From the NCBI GenBank assembly GCA_937915925.1, contig CALGGM010000121.1, positions 1 through 59,389 of the forward strand: a stretch of 59,389 nucleotides of DNA. The letters are read 5' to 3'. Under the pieces are notes generated by a model. That model was not told the DNA's origin. It saw only the letters and a list, made by a program, of their open reading frames with translations, and did no database searches. Both the position numbers and the translations under genes were made by a program. Below are positions 15,294-23,910 of this stretch, piece by piece (within the stretch, counting starts at the first letter, position 1; each line of letters begins with the position of its first letter). The stretch is from an uncultured Clostridia bacterium (GTDB lineage: Bacteria > Bacillota > Clostridia > Christensenellales > CAG-138).

Positions 15294-16493
15294 TCAGTCG
15301 ATGAAAACGCGCGTTTTGAGTCGTTCCATCGCCTCCTCGACGAGCGAGAACGGCAGAGCGACGTTTAAGCGGATGCCGTCGGGATCGCCGAAGTCCGCGC
15401 CGCGCTGCCAGATGACGCCCGCGCGCACGCCGCGAAGGAGCAGTTCGTCCATCGAAACGTTGTGCGCGTCGCACCATGCGCGGCAGTTCAGAAACAGCAT
15501 GTACGTTCCCTCGGGCAAAAACATCGTAACGCCCGGGAAGTGGTTCTCCATGAAGTATTTGACATAGGAGAGGTTCCCAAAGAGCACCGCGCGGAGCTCG
15601 TCGACCCAGCGTGCGCCCTCGGGACTGTATGCGCCCAAAAGCGCGTGCAGCGACAGCACATTGCAGGAATTGTAATGCGTCGCGCTGCCGACGTCCGAGA
15701 CAAGCTTTTTCAGCTCTCTGTTATAAATAATATGATAGGAGCCGATCAGCCCCGCGAGGCTGAACGTCTTGCTCGGCGCATAGAACGCGACCGTGCGCAG
15801 TTTTGCGTCCTCGGAAACGCTCTGCGTCGGAATGTGCCGGTGTCCGTCAAAGGTCAGGTCCGCCCAGATCTCGTCGGAGATGACCGTGCAGCCGTTTTCG
15901 CGGCACACGTCCATCGCGCGTTCCAGCTCCTCCTGCGTCCAGACGCGTCCGCAGGGATTGTGCGGCGAACAGAAGATCACAAGCCTGATCCCGTTTTCTT
16001 TGATCTTGCGGTCCATGTCCTCGTAATCCATGCGCCATACGCCGTTTTCGTCGCGCGTGAGCGGGGACGAAACGACCGTGCGGTTAAGATCGTGCAGAAC
16101 ATGGAGGAAGCCCACATAGGTCGGGCTGTGCACGAGGATCGGGTCGCCCTCGTTCGTGAGCGCGCGGATCACCGAGGACACGCCGCCGAGCACGCCGTTC
16201 TCGTAGCCGATGTGCGCTTTTTGAAGCCCTTCGACGCCGTGGCGGGTCCGCTGCCAGTCGATGATCGCCTGATAGTACGCGTCCGGCAGCAAAAAGTACC
16301 CGAAGTTCGGATGAAAGAGCCGCTTCTCGACGGCGCTGACGATCGACGGCGCGGTCTTAAAGCTCATGTCCGCGACCCACATCGGGATCGGGCGCAGTCC
16401 GTCCTCGACCGTGACGCCGGGGTAGGGAATGACGTCGACCGCCAGGGCGTCTTTGCCGCGGCGGTCGAGGACCGTCGTAAAATCAAATTCCAT
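15294..16493 (-). CDS. MalY/PatB-type PLP aminotransferase (possible C-S lyase)
   Basis: Protein of 399 aa from the ATG at 16493 (SD GGAGG, 6 bp spacing); a TTG four codons upstream is less likely. It has fold-type-I aminotransferase blocks: PMWVADMSFKTAP near the N-terminus, FCSPHNPCGRVW (Asn/Pro/Gly of the PLP site), ISDEIWADL and YAPSKTFSLAGL with the Schiff-base Lys. This pattern is typical of MalY/PatB proteins, which act as cystathionine beta-lyase or aminotransferase. Substrate cannot be told from sequence. It is last in a tight four-gene run (gaps 15-21 bp) behind the lipid kinase, DUF5711 and CvpA genes. Confidence 0.88.
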   Translation of the reverse strand: MEFDFTTVLDRRGKDALAVDVIPYPGVTVEDGLRPIPMWVADMSFKTAPSIVSAVEKRLFHPNFGYFLLPDAYYQAIIDWQRTRHGVEGLQKAHIGYENGVLGGVSSVIRALTNEGDPILVHSPTYVGFLHVLHDLNRTVVSSPLTRDENGVWRMDYEDMDRKIKENGIRLVIFCSPHNPCGRVWTQEELERAMDVCRENGCTVISDEIWADLTFDGHRHIPTQSVSEDAKLRTVAFYAPSKTFSLAGLIGSYHIIYNRELKKLVSDVGSATHYNSCNVLSLHALLGAYSPEGARWVDELRAVLFGNLSYVKYFMENHFPGVTMFLPEGTYMLFLNCRAWCDAHNVSMDELLLRGVRAGVIWQRGADFGDPDGIRLNVALPFSLVEEAMERLKTRVFID

Positions 16494-16514
16494 AAAAGCC
16501 TCCAAAGGTCTTTT

Positions 16515-17216
16515 TTATACCGTCGGAACCAGCCACATGAAGGGATTCATGCGGTAAAAGAAGCCGGAAAGCGGCGTGTCGATGAGATGTACGCCGAGCT
16601 TCGGCACGATCGTCAGCACGATCGGCGCGCACAGGAAGAAGATGTATAAAAGCATGACCCCGTGCAGAAACCCGATCCCGCAGGAGAACAGCGGATCGAA
16701 GCGTTTGAGCCGCGGAAGTCCGCGGCTGCCGTAATCGATCATGCGCAGAATGAACCCAAAGAGCACGCGGATGACGACGAACAGCAGCAGCAGCGAAATG
16801 ATGTTCAGCACGACGTCGACGATGGTCTGGTTGAAGTAATCGCCGATCGTGGTGATGCCGCGCGACGCGTACGCCTCCCTGCGGATGTTCCGTTCGACCG
16901 CGCGATCGAGCGGGATCGGCAAAGCGGCGTTTTCGACGACCTCGGAGAGCGTGTCGCCGTCGACGGACGCGACCGGGTCGTGGATCATTTCCACGCTCGT
17001 TTTGCTGACGAATTCATAGCCCTCGAAGTAGTACAGAAGGCTGCCGTAAAGGCTCTTGCTCTCGCGCACGGGCGTCGCGATCACGGGGATCATCAGTAGC
17101 GCGAGAAAGAAGGAAAGCAGGGTCAGTCCGATGCTCACGGCGGAGTAGATGACCCCACGGTAATACCCCGCGAGAATGCACACGCCGAGGATGATCAGAA
17201 TGAGGATGGTGACCAT
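16515..17216 (-). CDS. CvpA family membrane protein
   Basis: Protein of 233 aa with four hydrophobic segments (about residues 2-20, 25-48, 130-155 and 180-205) and a soluble loop between the second and third. The start MVTILILIILGVCILAGYYRGVI fits CvpA (colicin V production) proteins, which have a conserved G-x-x-R-G after the first helix. Function in Firmicutes is poorly defined. SD AAAGGAGA is 6 bp before the ATG. The gene lies between DUF5711 and the aminotransferase and is probably co-transcribed. Confidence 0.75.
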   Translation of the reverse strand: MVTILILIILGVCILAGYYRGVIYSAVSIGLTLLSFFLALLMIPVIATPVRESKSLYGSLLYYFEGYEFVSKTSVEMIHDPVASVDGDTLSEVVENAALPIPLDRAVERNIRREAYASRGITTIGDYFNQTIVDVVLNIISLLLLFVVIRVLFGFILRMIDYGSRGLPRLKRFDPLFSCGIGFLHGVMLLYIFFLCAPIVLTIVPKLGVHLIDTPLSGFFYRMNPFMWLVPTV

Positions 17217-17234
17217 AGCGTTCTCCTTTCCGCG

Positions 17235-18419
17235 TTATTCGATCGTGACGCGATAGCACGCCTGCTCCGTGACGACGAAAAATCCGTCCTCGCCGTAGCG
17301 GTACGCCGCGATCGGCGCCGCCTGCGGCTCGAGATCGTTCATCGTCTTTCCGGCGAAGGAGTACTGTAAAAAGTTCTGTTTTGTGAAGACGCAGATGCTT
17401 CCGTTATACAGGAACGCGCCGACGACGGGGGAGGGCATGTATTTCTGCATGACGTTCGACCAGAGGTCGTCGGTTTCCGAAATGGTGATGAGGCGCACGA
17501 GGCTGTTTTCCTCGCCGTCCGCCGCGACGGGCAGCGCGATAAAGTACGCGGTCTCCGCGCCGGCGTAGAAGTCGACGATCGTGCTGCCGTACACGCGCAC
17601 GCGGTCGCGCTCCGCGGAGAACCCGCCGTCCTCCTCGCGGTCGTAGCGCATGATCGAGTGCGTGCCGATCAGAAACAGACACCGGTCGGACAGATACACC
17701 TGATACACGGACTGGTTGTAGAACGGCGAGGTGTAATGCACCATCGCGCCCTGCCGATTGCAGTGATAGATGCGGACGATCGATTCCTCGGTGAACTGTC
17801 CAACGTCCATCGTGGAAACCCAGAGGTATTCGTCCGTGCCGGAGGTCATGAAGTCGAACGCCACGATCTCACTGTCCTTGAACGAGATCTGATTGACCGA
17901 ATGCGCCTCGCGGTCGATGATCAGGATGAAGCGGTCGTCGCGGTCCTCGCCGGGGTTTCTGAACAGCAGCGCGGCATAGTCTCTGCCTGCGCGCACGTCG
18001 AGGATCGTTCCGGCGGTCAGCGCCTTCGGCTCGTCCATGCCCTGGATCTTGAACTGCGAGCCTGCGTAAACGATCGTCATCGTCGAGGAGGTGTCGTATC
18101 CCGCAATGTTTCCGAGCGCGTAATAGGTCGAGACGTCCCTTGCGCAGTCGTAGGTATAGAGCCGGTCCGCCGTCTGATAGGTGATGCGGTCGTCCTTCAT
18201 GCGGTATTCATACCCGTTGATCACGTCCGCACGCTCGAAATTGAGGCCCGTGTCGTGCTTGCCGAACACCAGGATGAACAGCGCGAGCGCCGCGACCGCC
18301 ACGATACCTGCGGCAAACCCGAAGATCGCGAGCCGGGATACGGTCAGTCTTCCGATCTCCAGCTTGCGGTCAGCGCTCTCGCGCAGATATTCACGAATGC
18401 GATCGCTCGTGTCGCTCAT
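17235..18419 (-). CDS. DUF5711-type membrane-anchored protein
   Basis: Protein of 394 aa: a cytoplasmic N-terminus of about 30 residues, one TM helix (about 31-51, LAIFGFAAGIVAVAALALFI), then a beta-rich external domain with repeated short strands (for example DSEIVAFDFMTSGTDEYLWVS), which suggests a beta-propeller. It matches what I know of DUF5711 in Clostridia, always near CvpA-like genes. Function is unknown; a sensor or scaffold in the envelope is possible. SD GGAGACGGG precedes the ATG. Confidence 0.7.
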   Translation of the reverse strand: MSDTSDRIREYLRESADRKLEIGRLTVSRLAIFGFAAGIVAVAALALFILVFGKHDTGLNFERADVINGYEYRMKDDRITYQTADRLYTYDCARDVSTYYALGNIAGYDTSSTMTIVYAGSQFKIQGMDEPKALTAGTILDVRAGRDYAALLFRNPGEDRDDRFILIIDREAHSVNQISFKDSEIVAFDFMTSGTDEYLWVSTMDVGQFTEESIVRIYHCNRQGAMVHYTSPFYNQSVYQVYLSDRCLFLIGTHSIMRYDREEDGGFSAERDRVRVYGSTIVDFYAGAETAYFIALPVAADGEENSLVRLITISETDDLWSNVMQKYMPSPVVGAFLYNGSICVFTKQNFLQYSFAGKTMNDLEPQAAPIAAYRYGEDGFFVVTEQACYRVTIE

Positions 18420-18434
18420 GAACCCGTCTCCGAA

Positions 18435-19322
18435 TCAGTTCTTTTTGGGTGCGCGCACTTTCAGCGCGCCGGGAAGTACGCGGAAGGTGACGGGCGTGCC
18501 GTCCATGCGCTCGCCGTCCACCTCGATGCGCGATACGGGATCGCAGACCACCGAGACCTCGGTCGCCTTCCGATAGGTGATGATGGGAAGCCCGACGTGC
18601 TGTCCCTTGATAAACTTCGGAAGAAGGCTTAAAAGTTTCAGCCGCGTCACGTCGTGCGCGACGCACACGTCCAGAAGCCCGTCCGACATGTCGGATTCCG
18701 GCAGCACGTTCATGCCGCCGCCGAAATGTGTGCCGACGCCCGCCGCCGCGAGCAGCACGTTCTTTTCCATCGTTCCGTCGGGAAACGTCAGCGTTGTCTT
18801 GCGAAGCTTCAGCCCGAAGACCGCCTTCAGTACGCCGAGCCGGTACGCGGTTTCGCCCTTCTTGCACTTCGGCTTGAATTCCTCGGTGTAGTCCAAAACG
18901 TCCACGTCGAAGCCGAAGCCCGCGATGTTGAAAAAGACCTGATCGTTCGCCATGCCGGCGTCCACGGTCCTGTCCTCTCCGTTTAAAAGGATGTCGAGCG
19001 CGGGCTCGAGCTCCGTGGGAATGCCCAAGGGACGCGCGTAATCGTTGCCCGTGCCGCAGGGAAGCAGTCCTAAGACCTTATCGGTATGCAGAAGGGACAT
19101 CGCGGTTTCGCGAAGCGTGCCGTCGCCGCCGACGGCGACGATCACGTCAAAGCCCTCCTCGACCGCAGCCTTAGAAAGCTCGGTCGCATGCCCCGGGTAC
19201 TGCGTTTCGCGGATCTCAAAGCGGATACCGCGCTCCAGAAGAAGCGCTTTCGCGCGGTCGATGTACGCGCCGGCGCTTCCGCTGCCGGACGTACGGTTTG
19301 CGATCAGACAGTACCGTTCCAT
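18435..19322 (-). CDS. Diacylglycerol kinase family (YegS/BmrU-type) lipid kinase
   Basis: Protein of 295 aa from the ATG at 19322, chosen because SD GGAGGGG is 5 bp upstream. DAGK-catalytic motifs are present: the start YCLIANRTSGSG, AVGGDGTLRET (GGDGT phosphate loop) and LPCGTGNDYARPL. It should phosphorylate diacylglycerol or a related lipid with ATP at the inner face of the membrane, recycling lipid precursors. First gene of a four-gene minus-strand run. Confidence 0.88.
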   Translation of the reverse strand: MERYCLIANRTSGSGSAGAYIDRAKALLLERGIRFEIRETQYPGHATELSKAAVEEGFDVIVAVGGDGTLRETAMSLLHTDKVLGLLPCGTGNDYARPLGIPTELEPALDILLNGEDRTVDAGMANDQVFFNIAGFGFDVDVLDYTEEFKPKCKKGETAYRLGVLKAVFGLKLRKTTLTFPDGTMEKNVLLAAAGVGTHFGGGMNVLPESDMSDGLLDVCVAHDVTRLKLLSLLPKFIKGQHVGLPIITYRKATEVSVVCDPVSRIEVDGERMDGTPVTFRVLPGALKVRAPKKN

Positions 19323-19361
19323 AGACCCCTCCAAGTTTCTCATACTCCGTTCTAACAAATT

Positions 19362-19390
19362 ATATTAACACAGATCGGGGGACGGGTCAA
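19362..19390 (-). promoter_or_regulatory. Promoter of the lipid kinase operon
   Basis: TTGACC (19385-19390), 17 bp, TAATAT (19362-19367) on the minus strand. A TATAAT is also present 3 bp further on. It faces away from the tig promoter. Confidence 0.5.
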
Positions 19391-19465
19391 GATGAACGCG
19401 CGAAGGAACGCGGACGGCGCATTGCAAACTTTTTGAAACATGAACGTGAAAAACGCTTTCGACGC

Positions 19466-19494
19466 TTGCTTTCGCGGCGGTCTTGTGATATGAT
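19466..19494 (+). promoter_or_regulatory. SigA-type promoter of tig
   Basis: TTGCTT (19466-19471), 17 bp, TATGAT (19489-19494) with TGA just before the -10 (extended -10). The start codon is 75 bp downstream. Confidence 0.7.
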
Positions 19495-19569
19495 ACCACA
19501 ATCCGGCGAAGAATGCCGATTCACTCGGCGTGCAAGGAATAGAAAGCAATCAGGATAAGGAGAAGGAAC

Positions 19570-20871
19570 ATGGCACAACTGGAAAAACTCGAGGGGAACA
19601 AAGCAAAACTCACGATCACCGTCGACGCGGAAACCTTCCGCAAGGCGTTGAATGAAGCGTATCGGAAGACGGCAGGCCGTTATCCGGTACAGGGCTTCCG
19701 CAAGGGCAAGGCGCCCCGCAAGATCATCGAGACCTACTACGGCGAAGGCGTCTTCTTTGAGGATGCGTTCGAGCTCTGCTGGGGCGACGCGTACGACGCG
19801 GCGGTCAAGGAGCATGACCTGTTCGTGGTCGACCGTCCCGACGTGGACATCGTTTCGATCGGCGAGAACGAAGGCGTCACCTATGTGGCGGAGGTCACGT
19901 TGAAGCCCGAAGTCACGCTCGGCGAATACAAAGGTATTGCCGTGCCGAAGGCGGACTATACTGTAAGCGACGAGGACGTCGATAAGGCGCTCGAAGCGGA
20001 GCGCGAGAATCAGGCGCGCTTCGTGGACGTCGACCGTCCGGCGGAGAACGGCGACCGCGTGCTGCTCGATTACTCCGGCAGCGTCGACGGAGAGAAGTTC
20101 GACGGCGGCACAGCCGAGGATCAGACGCTCGTGCTCGGCAGCAACACGTTCATTCCGGGCTTTGAGGATCAGCTGGTTGGCATCAAAGCAGGCGAATCGC
20201 GCGACGTCAACGTCACGTTCCCGACCGAGTACCATGCGGAGAACCTCGCGGGCAAGGCTGCGGTGTTCGCCTGCACGGTGAAGGCGGTCCAGAAGAAGGA
20301 GCTTCCGGAGATCGACGACGATTTCATCGGCGACATCAGTGAATTTGAAACCGTCGATGCATGGAAAGCCGACAAAAAGGCTAAAATGGTCGAGGAAAAG
20401 AAGCAGTACATGGACAACATGCGCGAGAACCTCGCGATCAAGGGCGCCTGCGACAACGCGACCGTAGACATCCCTGCCGTCATGATCGACCGTCAGGTGG
20501 ATTACATGGTGCAGGACATCAAGTACCGTCTCGCGGGCAGCGGTCTCGATTGGGACACGTACCTGAAGTACCTCAATACGACCGAGCAGGCAATGCGTGA
20601 GAACTACCGCACGGAAGCGGAAGCGCGCGTGAAGATGCAGCTCGTCATCGACGCGATCGCAAAGGCGGAGAACGTCGCCGCGACCGACGAGGAGATCGAA
20701 GAGGAGATCAAGAAGTACGCCGAGAGCGGCAACACCGACGTCGAGACGTTCAAGGCGACGCTGACCGACGGCGATCGCGAATACCTCGCGGATCGCGTTG
20801 CGGTCGACAAGACCGTGAAGCTGATCGTCGACGCGGCGGTCGAAACCGAAGAGCCGGAGAAGGCGGAGTAA
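19570..20871 (+). CDS. tig: Trigger factor
   Basis: Protein of 433 aa, normal length. It has the ribosome-binding N-terminal domain (signature GFRKGKAPRKIIE, about residues 43-55), a central FKBP-type PPIase domain (about 150-240: NGDRVLLDYSGSVDG..GFEDQLVGIKAGE) and a C-terminal helical domain with an acidic tail. It holds nascent chains at the ribosome exit. SD AAGGAGAAGG is present. The last 16 codons and stop lie inside the first copy of a 154 bp tandem duplication. Followed by clpP and clpX, the common order in Firmicutes. Confidence 0.97.
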   Translation: MAQLEKLEGNKAKLTITVDAETFRKALNEAYRKTAGRYPVQGFRKGKAPRKIIETYYGEGVFFEDAFELCWGDAYDAAVKEHDLFVVDRPDVDIVSIGENEGVTYVAEVTLKPEVTLGEYKGIAVPKADYTVSDEDVDKALEAERENQARFVDVDRPAENGDRVLLDYSGSVDGEKFDGGTAEDQTLVLGSNTFIPGFEDQLVGIKAGESRDVNVTFPTEYHAENLAGKAAVFACTVKAVQKKELPEIDDDFIGDISEFETVDAWKADKKAKMVEEKKQYMDNMRENLAIKGACDNATVDIPAVMIDRQVDYMVQDIKYRLAGSGLDWDTYLKYLNTTEQAMRENYRTEAEARVKMQLVIDAIAKAENVAATDEEIEEEIKKYAESGNTDVETFKATLTDGDREYLADRVAVDKTVKLIVDAAVETEEPEKAE

Positions 20872-21128
20872 GGCTTTACAACCCCTCAGTCACCTAACGG
20901 TGACAGCTCCCCTTGCACAGGGGAGCCAAGAAATGGAGTCTCCGACCGCGTTACGGGCATCTCCCCTTTCACAGCTGATCGTCGACGCGGCGGTCGAAAC
21001 CGAAGAGCCGGAGAAGGCGGAGTAAGGCTTTACAACCCCTCAGTCACCTAACGGTGACAGCTCCCCTTGCACAGGGGAGCCGAGAAATGGAGTCTCCGAC
21101 CGCGTTGCGGTCATCTCCCCTTTCACAG
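20821..21128 (+). repeat. 154 bp tandem duplication spanning the end of tig
   Basis: Copy 1 is 20821-20974 and copy 2 is 20975-21128; I count three mismatches. Each copy holds the last 16 codons and stop of tig plus one CCCCTCAGTC...CTTGCACAGGGGAG dispersed repeat. Copy 2 therefore contains a pseudo-end of tig without a gene. The TTTCACAG at the copy ends suggests a slippage or unequal-crossover origin at repeat sequences. Confidence 0.9.
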
Positions 21129-21229
21129 GGGAGGCAAGAAAGGGAAAGCCCCATGTAGGGGGCGACGACCTCGGCGCCCCGCTTCTCTCTTTTACACAGG
21201 GGGAGTGCAAAAACCGGCACACAAATAAC
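21129..21229. repeat. Rest of the tig-clpP spacer
   Basis: Contains GGGGAGGCAAG, a GGGGCGACGACCTCGGCGCCCC block and TTTTACACAGGGGGAG, degenerate members of the dispersed repeats. I see no clear promoter, CtsR or CIRCE site here. Confidence 0.5.
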
Positions 21230-21257
21230 CGGTCTGTTGAAGACCTTTAACAGACCG
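21230..21257 (+). promoter_or_regulatory. Leader hairpin upstream of clpP
   Basis: CGGTCTGTT (21230-21238) pairs perfectly with AACAGACCG (21249-21257), ending 22 bp before the clpP ATG. There is no T run, so it is more likely an RNA-stability or attenuation element than a terminator. Confidence 0.45.
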
Positions 21258-21279
21258 ACTTTCGAAAGGAGGGTATCCA

Positions 21280-21864
21280 ATGAATTTGATACCGATGGTG
21301 GTCGAACAGTCCGGCCACGGCGAGCGCTCCTATGACATCTGGTCGCGCTTGCTGAAGGATCGCATCATCTTCCTCGGCGGCCCGATCGACGACGATACCG
21401 CAAATCTCGTCATCGCGCAGATGCTGTTTCTGGAAGCGGAGGATCCGGACAAGGATATTTTCCTCTACATCAACAGTCCCGGCGGCTCCGTGAGCGCGGG
21501 CTTGGCAATCTACGACACGATGCAGTATCTGAAATGCGAATGCCAGACGATCTGCGTCGGGCTTGCGGCAAGCATGGGCGCGTTCCTGCTTGCGGCGGGC
21601 GCAAAGGGCAAGCGCAGAGCGCTCCCGAATGCCGAGATCATGATCCATCAGCCGAGCGGCGGCGCACAGGGACAGGCGACGGATATCCGCATCCACGCGG
21701 AGCAGCTCATCCGCATCAAGGAACGCCTGAACAGCATCCTTGCGGAGCGCACGAATCAGCCGCTCGAAACGATCGAGCGCGACACCGAGCGCGACAACTT
21801 CATGGACGCGGCGCAGGCAAAGGAATACGGTCTCATCGACGAGATCATCGCACCGAGGAGATAA
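21280..21864 (+). CDS. clpP: ATP-dependent Clp protease proteolytic subunit
   Basis: Protein of 194 aa. The serine protease triad is in place: S98 (GLAASMGAFLL), H123 (MIHQPSGG) and D172 (ERDNFM). It forms the 14-mer chamber that degrades proteins unfolded by ClpX. SD AAAGGAGGG is strong. clpX begins 4 bp after its stop, so the two are co-transcribed. Confidence 0.98.
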   Translation: MNLIPMVVEQSGHGERSYDIWSRLLKDRIIFLGGPIDDDTANLVIAQMLFLEAEDPDKDIFLYINSPGGSVSAGLAIYDTMQYLKCECQTICVGLAASMGAFLLAAGAKGKRRALPNAEIMIHQPSGGAQGQATDIRIHAEQLIRIKERLNSILAERTNQPLETIERDTERDNFMDAAQAKEYGLIDEIIAPRR

Positions 21865-21868
21865 GGCA

Positions 21869-23197
21869 ATGGCAGGCACAAGAGACAGAGACAATTTCGA
21901 TAAGGTACGCTGCAGCTTCTGCGGAAAGCAGCGCAGCGAGGTCCGTAAGCTGATTGCGGGTCCGAACGTGTATATCTGCAACGAGTGTGTCGAACTGTGC
22001 CGCGAGATCGTGCAGGAGGACATGCGCTACGAGCAGCCGGCGGAGCCGCAGTCGTACATGAAGGAAGACATTCCGAAGCCCGCGGAGATCGTGGCGGCGC
22101 TCGACCAGTACGTGATCGGGCAGGAGAGCGCAAAGAAGGCGCTCGCCGTTGCGGTGTACAACCACTATAAGCGCATCCGCATGATGGGCAACAAGAACGA
22201 CGACGTCGAGCTGCAAAAGAGCAACATCATCATGCTCGGACCGACGGGCTGCGGCAAAACGCTGCTTGCCCAGACGCTTGCAAAGATCCTCGACGTGCCG
22301 TTCGCCGTGGCGGACGCGACCGCGCTCACCGAGGCGGGCTATGTCGGCGACGACGTGGAGAACATTCTCTTAAAGCTCATTCAGGCGGCGGACTATGACA
22401 TCGCGAAGGCGCAGATGGGCATCGTCTACATCGACGAGATCGACAAGATCGCGAGAAAGGGCGAGAACGTCTCCATCACGCGCGACGTGTCCGGCGAGGG
22501 CGTGCAGCAGGCGCTGCTGAAAATCTTGGAGGGCACCGTTGCGAACGTTCCCCCGCAGGGCGGCAGAAAGCACCCGCAGCAGGAATGCCTGCAGATCGAC
22601 ACCACGAACATCCTGTTCATCGTGGGCGGCGCGTTCACGGGGATCGAAAAGATCATCCAAAGACGCTCCGGTTCAAAGCTCATGGGCTTTGGCGCCGAGG
22701 TGCGCTCCACAAAGCAGCAGGACGTCGGCACGATCCTGAAGGGCATTCTTCCGGAGGACCTTTTGAAGTTCGGTCTGATCCCGGAGTTTGTCGGCAGAGT
22801 TCCGATCATCGTCACGCTCGAAAACCTCTCCGAGGAAGCGCTGATCGAGATCCTCACCGAGCCGAAAAACGCGCTCACGCGGCAGTACCGCAGGCTGTTT
22901 GAGATGGACGGCGTGGACCTTGTCATCACCGACGACGCGCTCAGAGAGGTCGCCAGGAAGGCGATCGAGCGCAAGACCGGCGCGAGAGGTCTTCGCGCGA
23001 TCATGGAGGACGTCATGCTGAACATCATGTATGACATCCCGTCCGAGGAGGGCGTCAAGACCTGCGAGATCACGGCGGACACGATCAACAAGCTCGCCCC
23101 GCCGAAGCTCATCCGCGACGACGACGCGCAGCCGAAGCTGCCCTCGGGCCGCAAGACCCGCGCCAAGCCAGCCCCCGCGGTCAAGAAGGCGGAGTAA
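21869..23197 (+). CDS. clpX: ClpX AAA+ unfoldase
   Basis: Protein of 442 aa from the ATG at 21869 (SD GAGGAG); longer in-frame starts read into clpP. The zinc-binding domain has C15-x2-C18 and C37-x2-C40. Walker A GPTGCGKT, pore loop GYVG, Walker B IVYIDEIDK and the IGF-type loop region are visible. It recognises substrates, unfolds them and feeds ClpP. The end of the protein is a short basic/Pro tail. Confidence 0.98.
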   Translation: MAGTRDRDNFDKVRCSFCGKQRSEVRKLIAGPNVYICNECVELCREIVQEDMRYEQPAEPQSYMKEDIPKPAEIVAALDQYVIGQESAKKALAVAVYNHYKRIRMMGNKNDDVELQKSNIIMLGPTGCGKTLLAQTLAKILDVPFAVADATALTEAGYVGDDVENILLKLIQAADYDIAKAQMGIVYIDEIDKIARKGENVSITRDVSGEGVQQALLKILEGTVANVPPQGGRKHPQQECLQIDTTNILFIVGGAFTGIEKIIQRRSGSKLMGFGAEVRSTKQQDVGTILKGILPEDLLKFGLIPEFVGRVPIIVTLENLSEEALIEILTEPKNALTRQYRRLFEMDGVDLVITDDALREVARKAIERKTGARGLRAIMEDVMLNIMYDIPSEEGVKTCEITADTINKLAPPKLIRDDDAQPKLPSGRKTRAKPAPAVKKAE

Positions 23198-23210
23198 GCA
23201 AACCCAATCG

Positions 23211-23242
23211 GGAAGGTTTCCAATCGGAGACCTTCCTTTTTT
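23211..23242 (+). terminator. Intrinsic terminator of clpPX
   Basis: An 11 bp stem (23211-23221 with 23226-23236, loop AATC, one wobble) is followed by TTTTTT. It ends the tig-clpP-clpX unit. Confidence 0.88.
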
Positions 23243-23530
23243 ATTTTTCGGGGCGCCGAGGTCTATCCATTTCGCTACGCTCCATTACATAGGTAGATCG
23301 CGCGCTTCCCGCGCGTACCATCGTCCCCTGCGGTCTGTTTTCACAACCGTGTGCGGCGCAGCCAAAAGGCTTCCCCCTTGGGTGGGGAAGCTGTCGCGTT
23401 AGCGACTGATGAGGGGGACAGCACAAAGAAGGGCGGGCGGATGCGATCCGCCCCTACGGGTAACATCCTATCTCCCCCTTCTCAGAGAAGGGGGATCGCG
23501 AAGGCTGACGGAAGGGTAGTTTTTCTCCTT
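23243..23530. repeat. Dispersed-repeat region between clpX and padR
   Basis: No gene is visible. It contains GGTAGATCGCGCGCTTCCCG (start of an exact 30-mer, 23292-23321, also at 48050 and 59356), a GCTTCCCC...GGGGAAG element with CGTTAGCGACTGATGAGGGG, the GGCGGATGCGATCCGCCCC element, and AGACGG/CTGACGGAAGGG pieces. Confidence 0.7.
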
Positions 23531-23537
23531 CCCATAT

Positions 23538-23566
23538 TGACAAAAACAATACTTCGTGATACGATG
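23538..23566 (+). promoter_or_regulatory. SigA-type promoter of the padR operon
   Basis: TTGACA (23538-23543), 17 bp, TACGAT (23561-23566) with TGA before the -10. AATAC and GTATT arms flank the -10 box (about 23549-23571) and could be the PadR operator. Confidence 0.7.
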
Positions 23567-23589
23567 TATTACGCGAAAGGGAGTATGCT

Positions 23590-23910
23590 ATGGATATTCA
23601 ATTAAAGCGCGGGCTGTTGGACGTTTGCGTGCTTGCCGCCATTAAAAACGAAGATTCCTACGGGTACAAGATCATCAAGGACATGAAGCCCTATCTGGTC
23701 CTGTCCGAATCGACGCTGTACACGATCTTGAAGCGGCTGGAGACGGCGAACATGCTGACGGTCAAAAGCGTAGAGCACGAAGGACGGCTCCGAAAATACT
23801 ATCACATCACCGCGGCGGGATTGCGCCGCATCGAGGAGTTCAAAGAGGATTGGAAGGAGATCATCTCCATTTACCGGTTTGTGACCAAGGAGGAGGAAGG
23901 GCATGTATAA
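23590..23910 (+). CDS. PadR family transcriptional regulator
   Basis: Protein of 106 aa with the PadR winged-helix pattern: LKRGLLDVCVLAAIKNEDSYGYKIIKDM, ESTLYTILKRLETANMLT (recognition helix and wing) and GRLRKYYHITAAG. Short PadR proteins of this size act as dimers. It leads a PadR-DUF1700-DUF4097 cassette, a common set in Firmicutes where PadR is thought to repress the operon until an envelope signal arrives. Its stop overlaps the next start by 8 bp. Confidence 0.92.
   Translation: MDIQLKRGLLDVCVLAAIKNEDSYGYKIIKDMKPYLVLSESTLYTILKRLETANMLTVKSVEHEGRLRKYYHITAAGLRRIEEFKEDWKEIISIYRFVTKEEEGHV

Noticed and set aside
21130..21279. CtsR or HrcA operator ahead of clpP
   Set aside because: No GGTCAAA repeat and no CIRCE inverted repeat was found; only a 9 bp leader hairpin.
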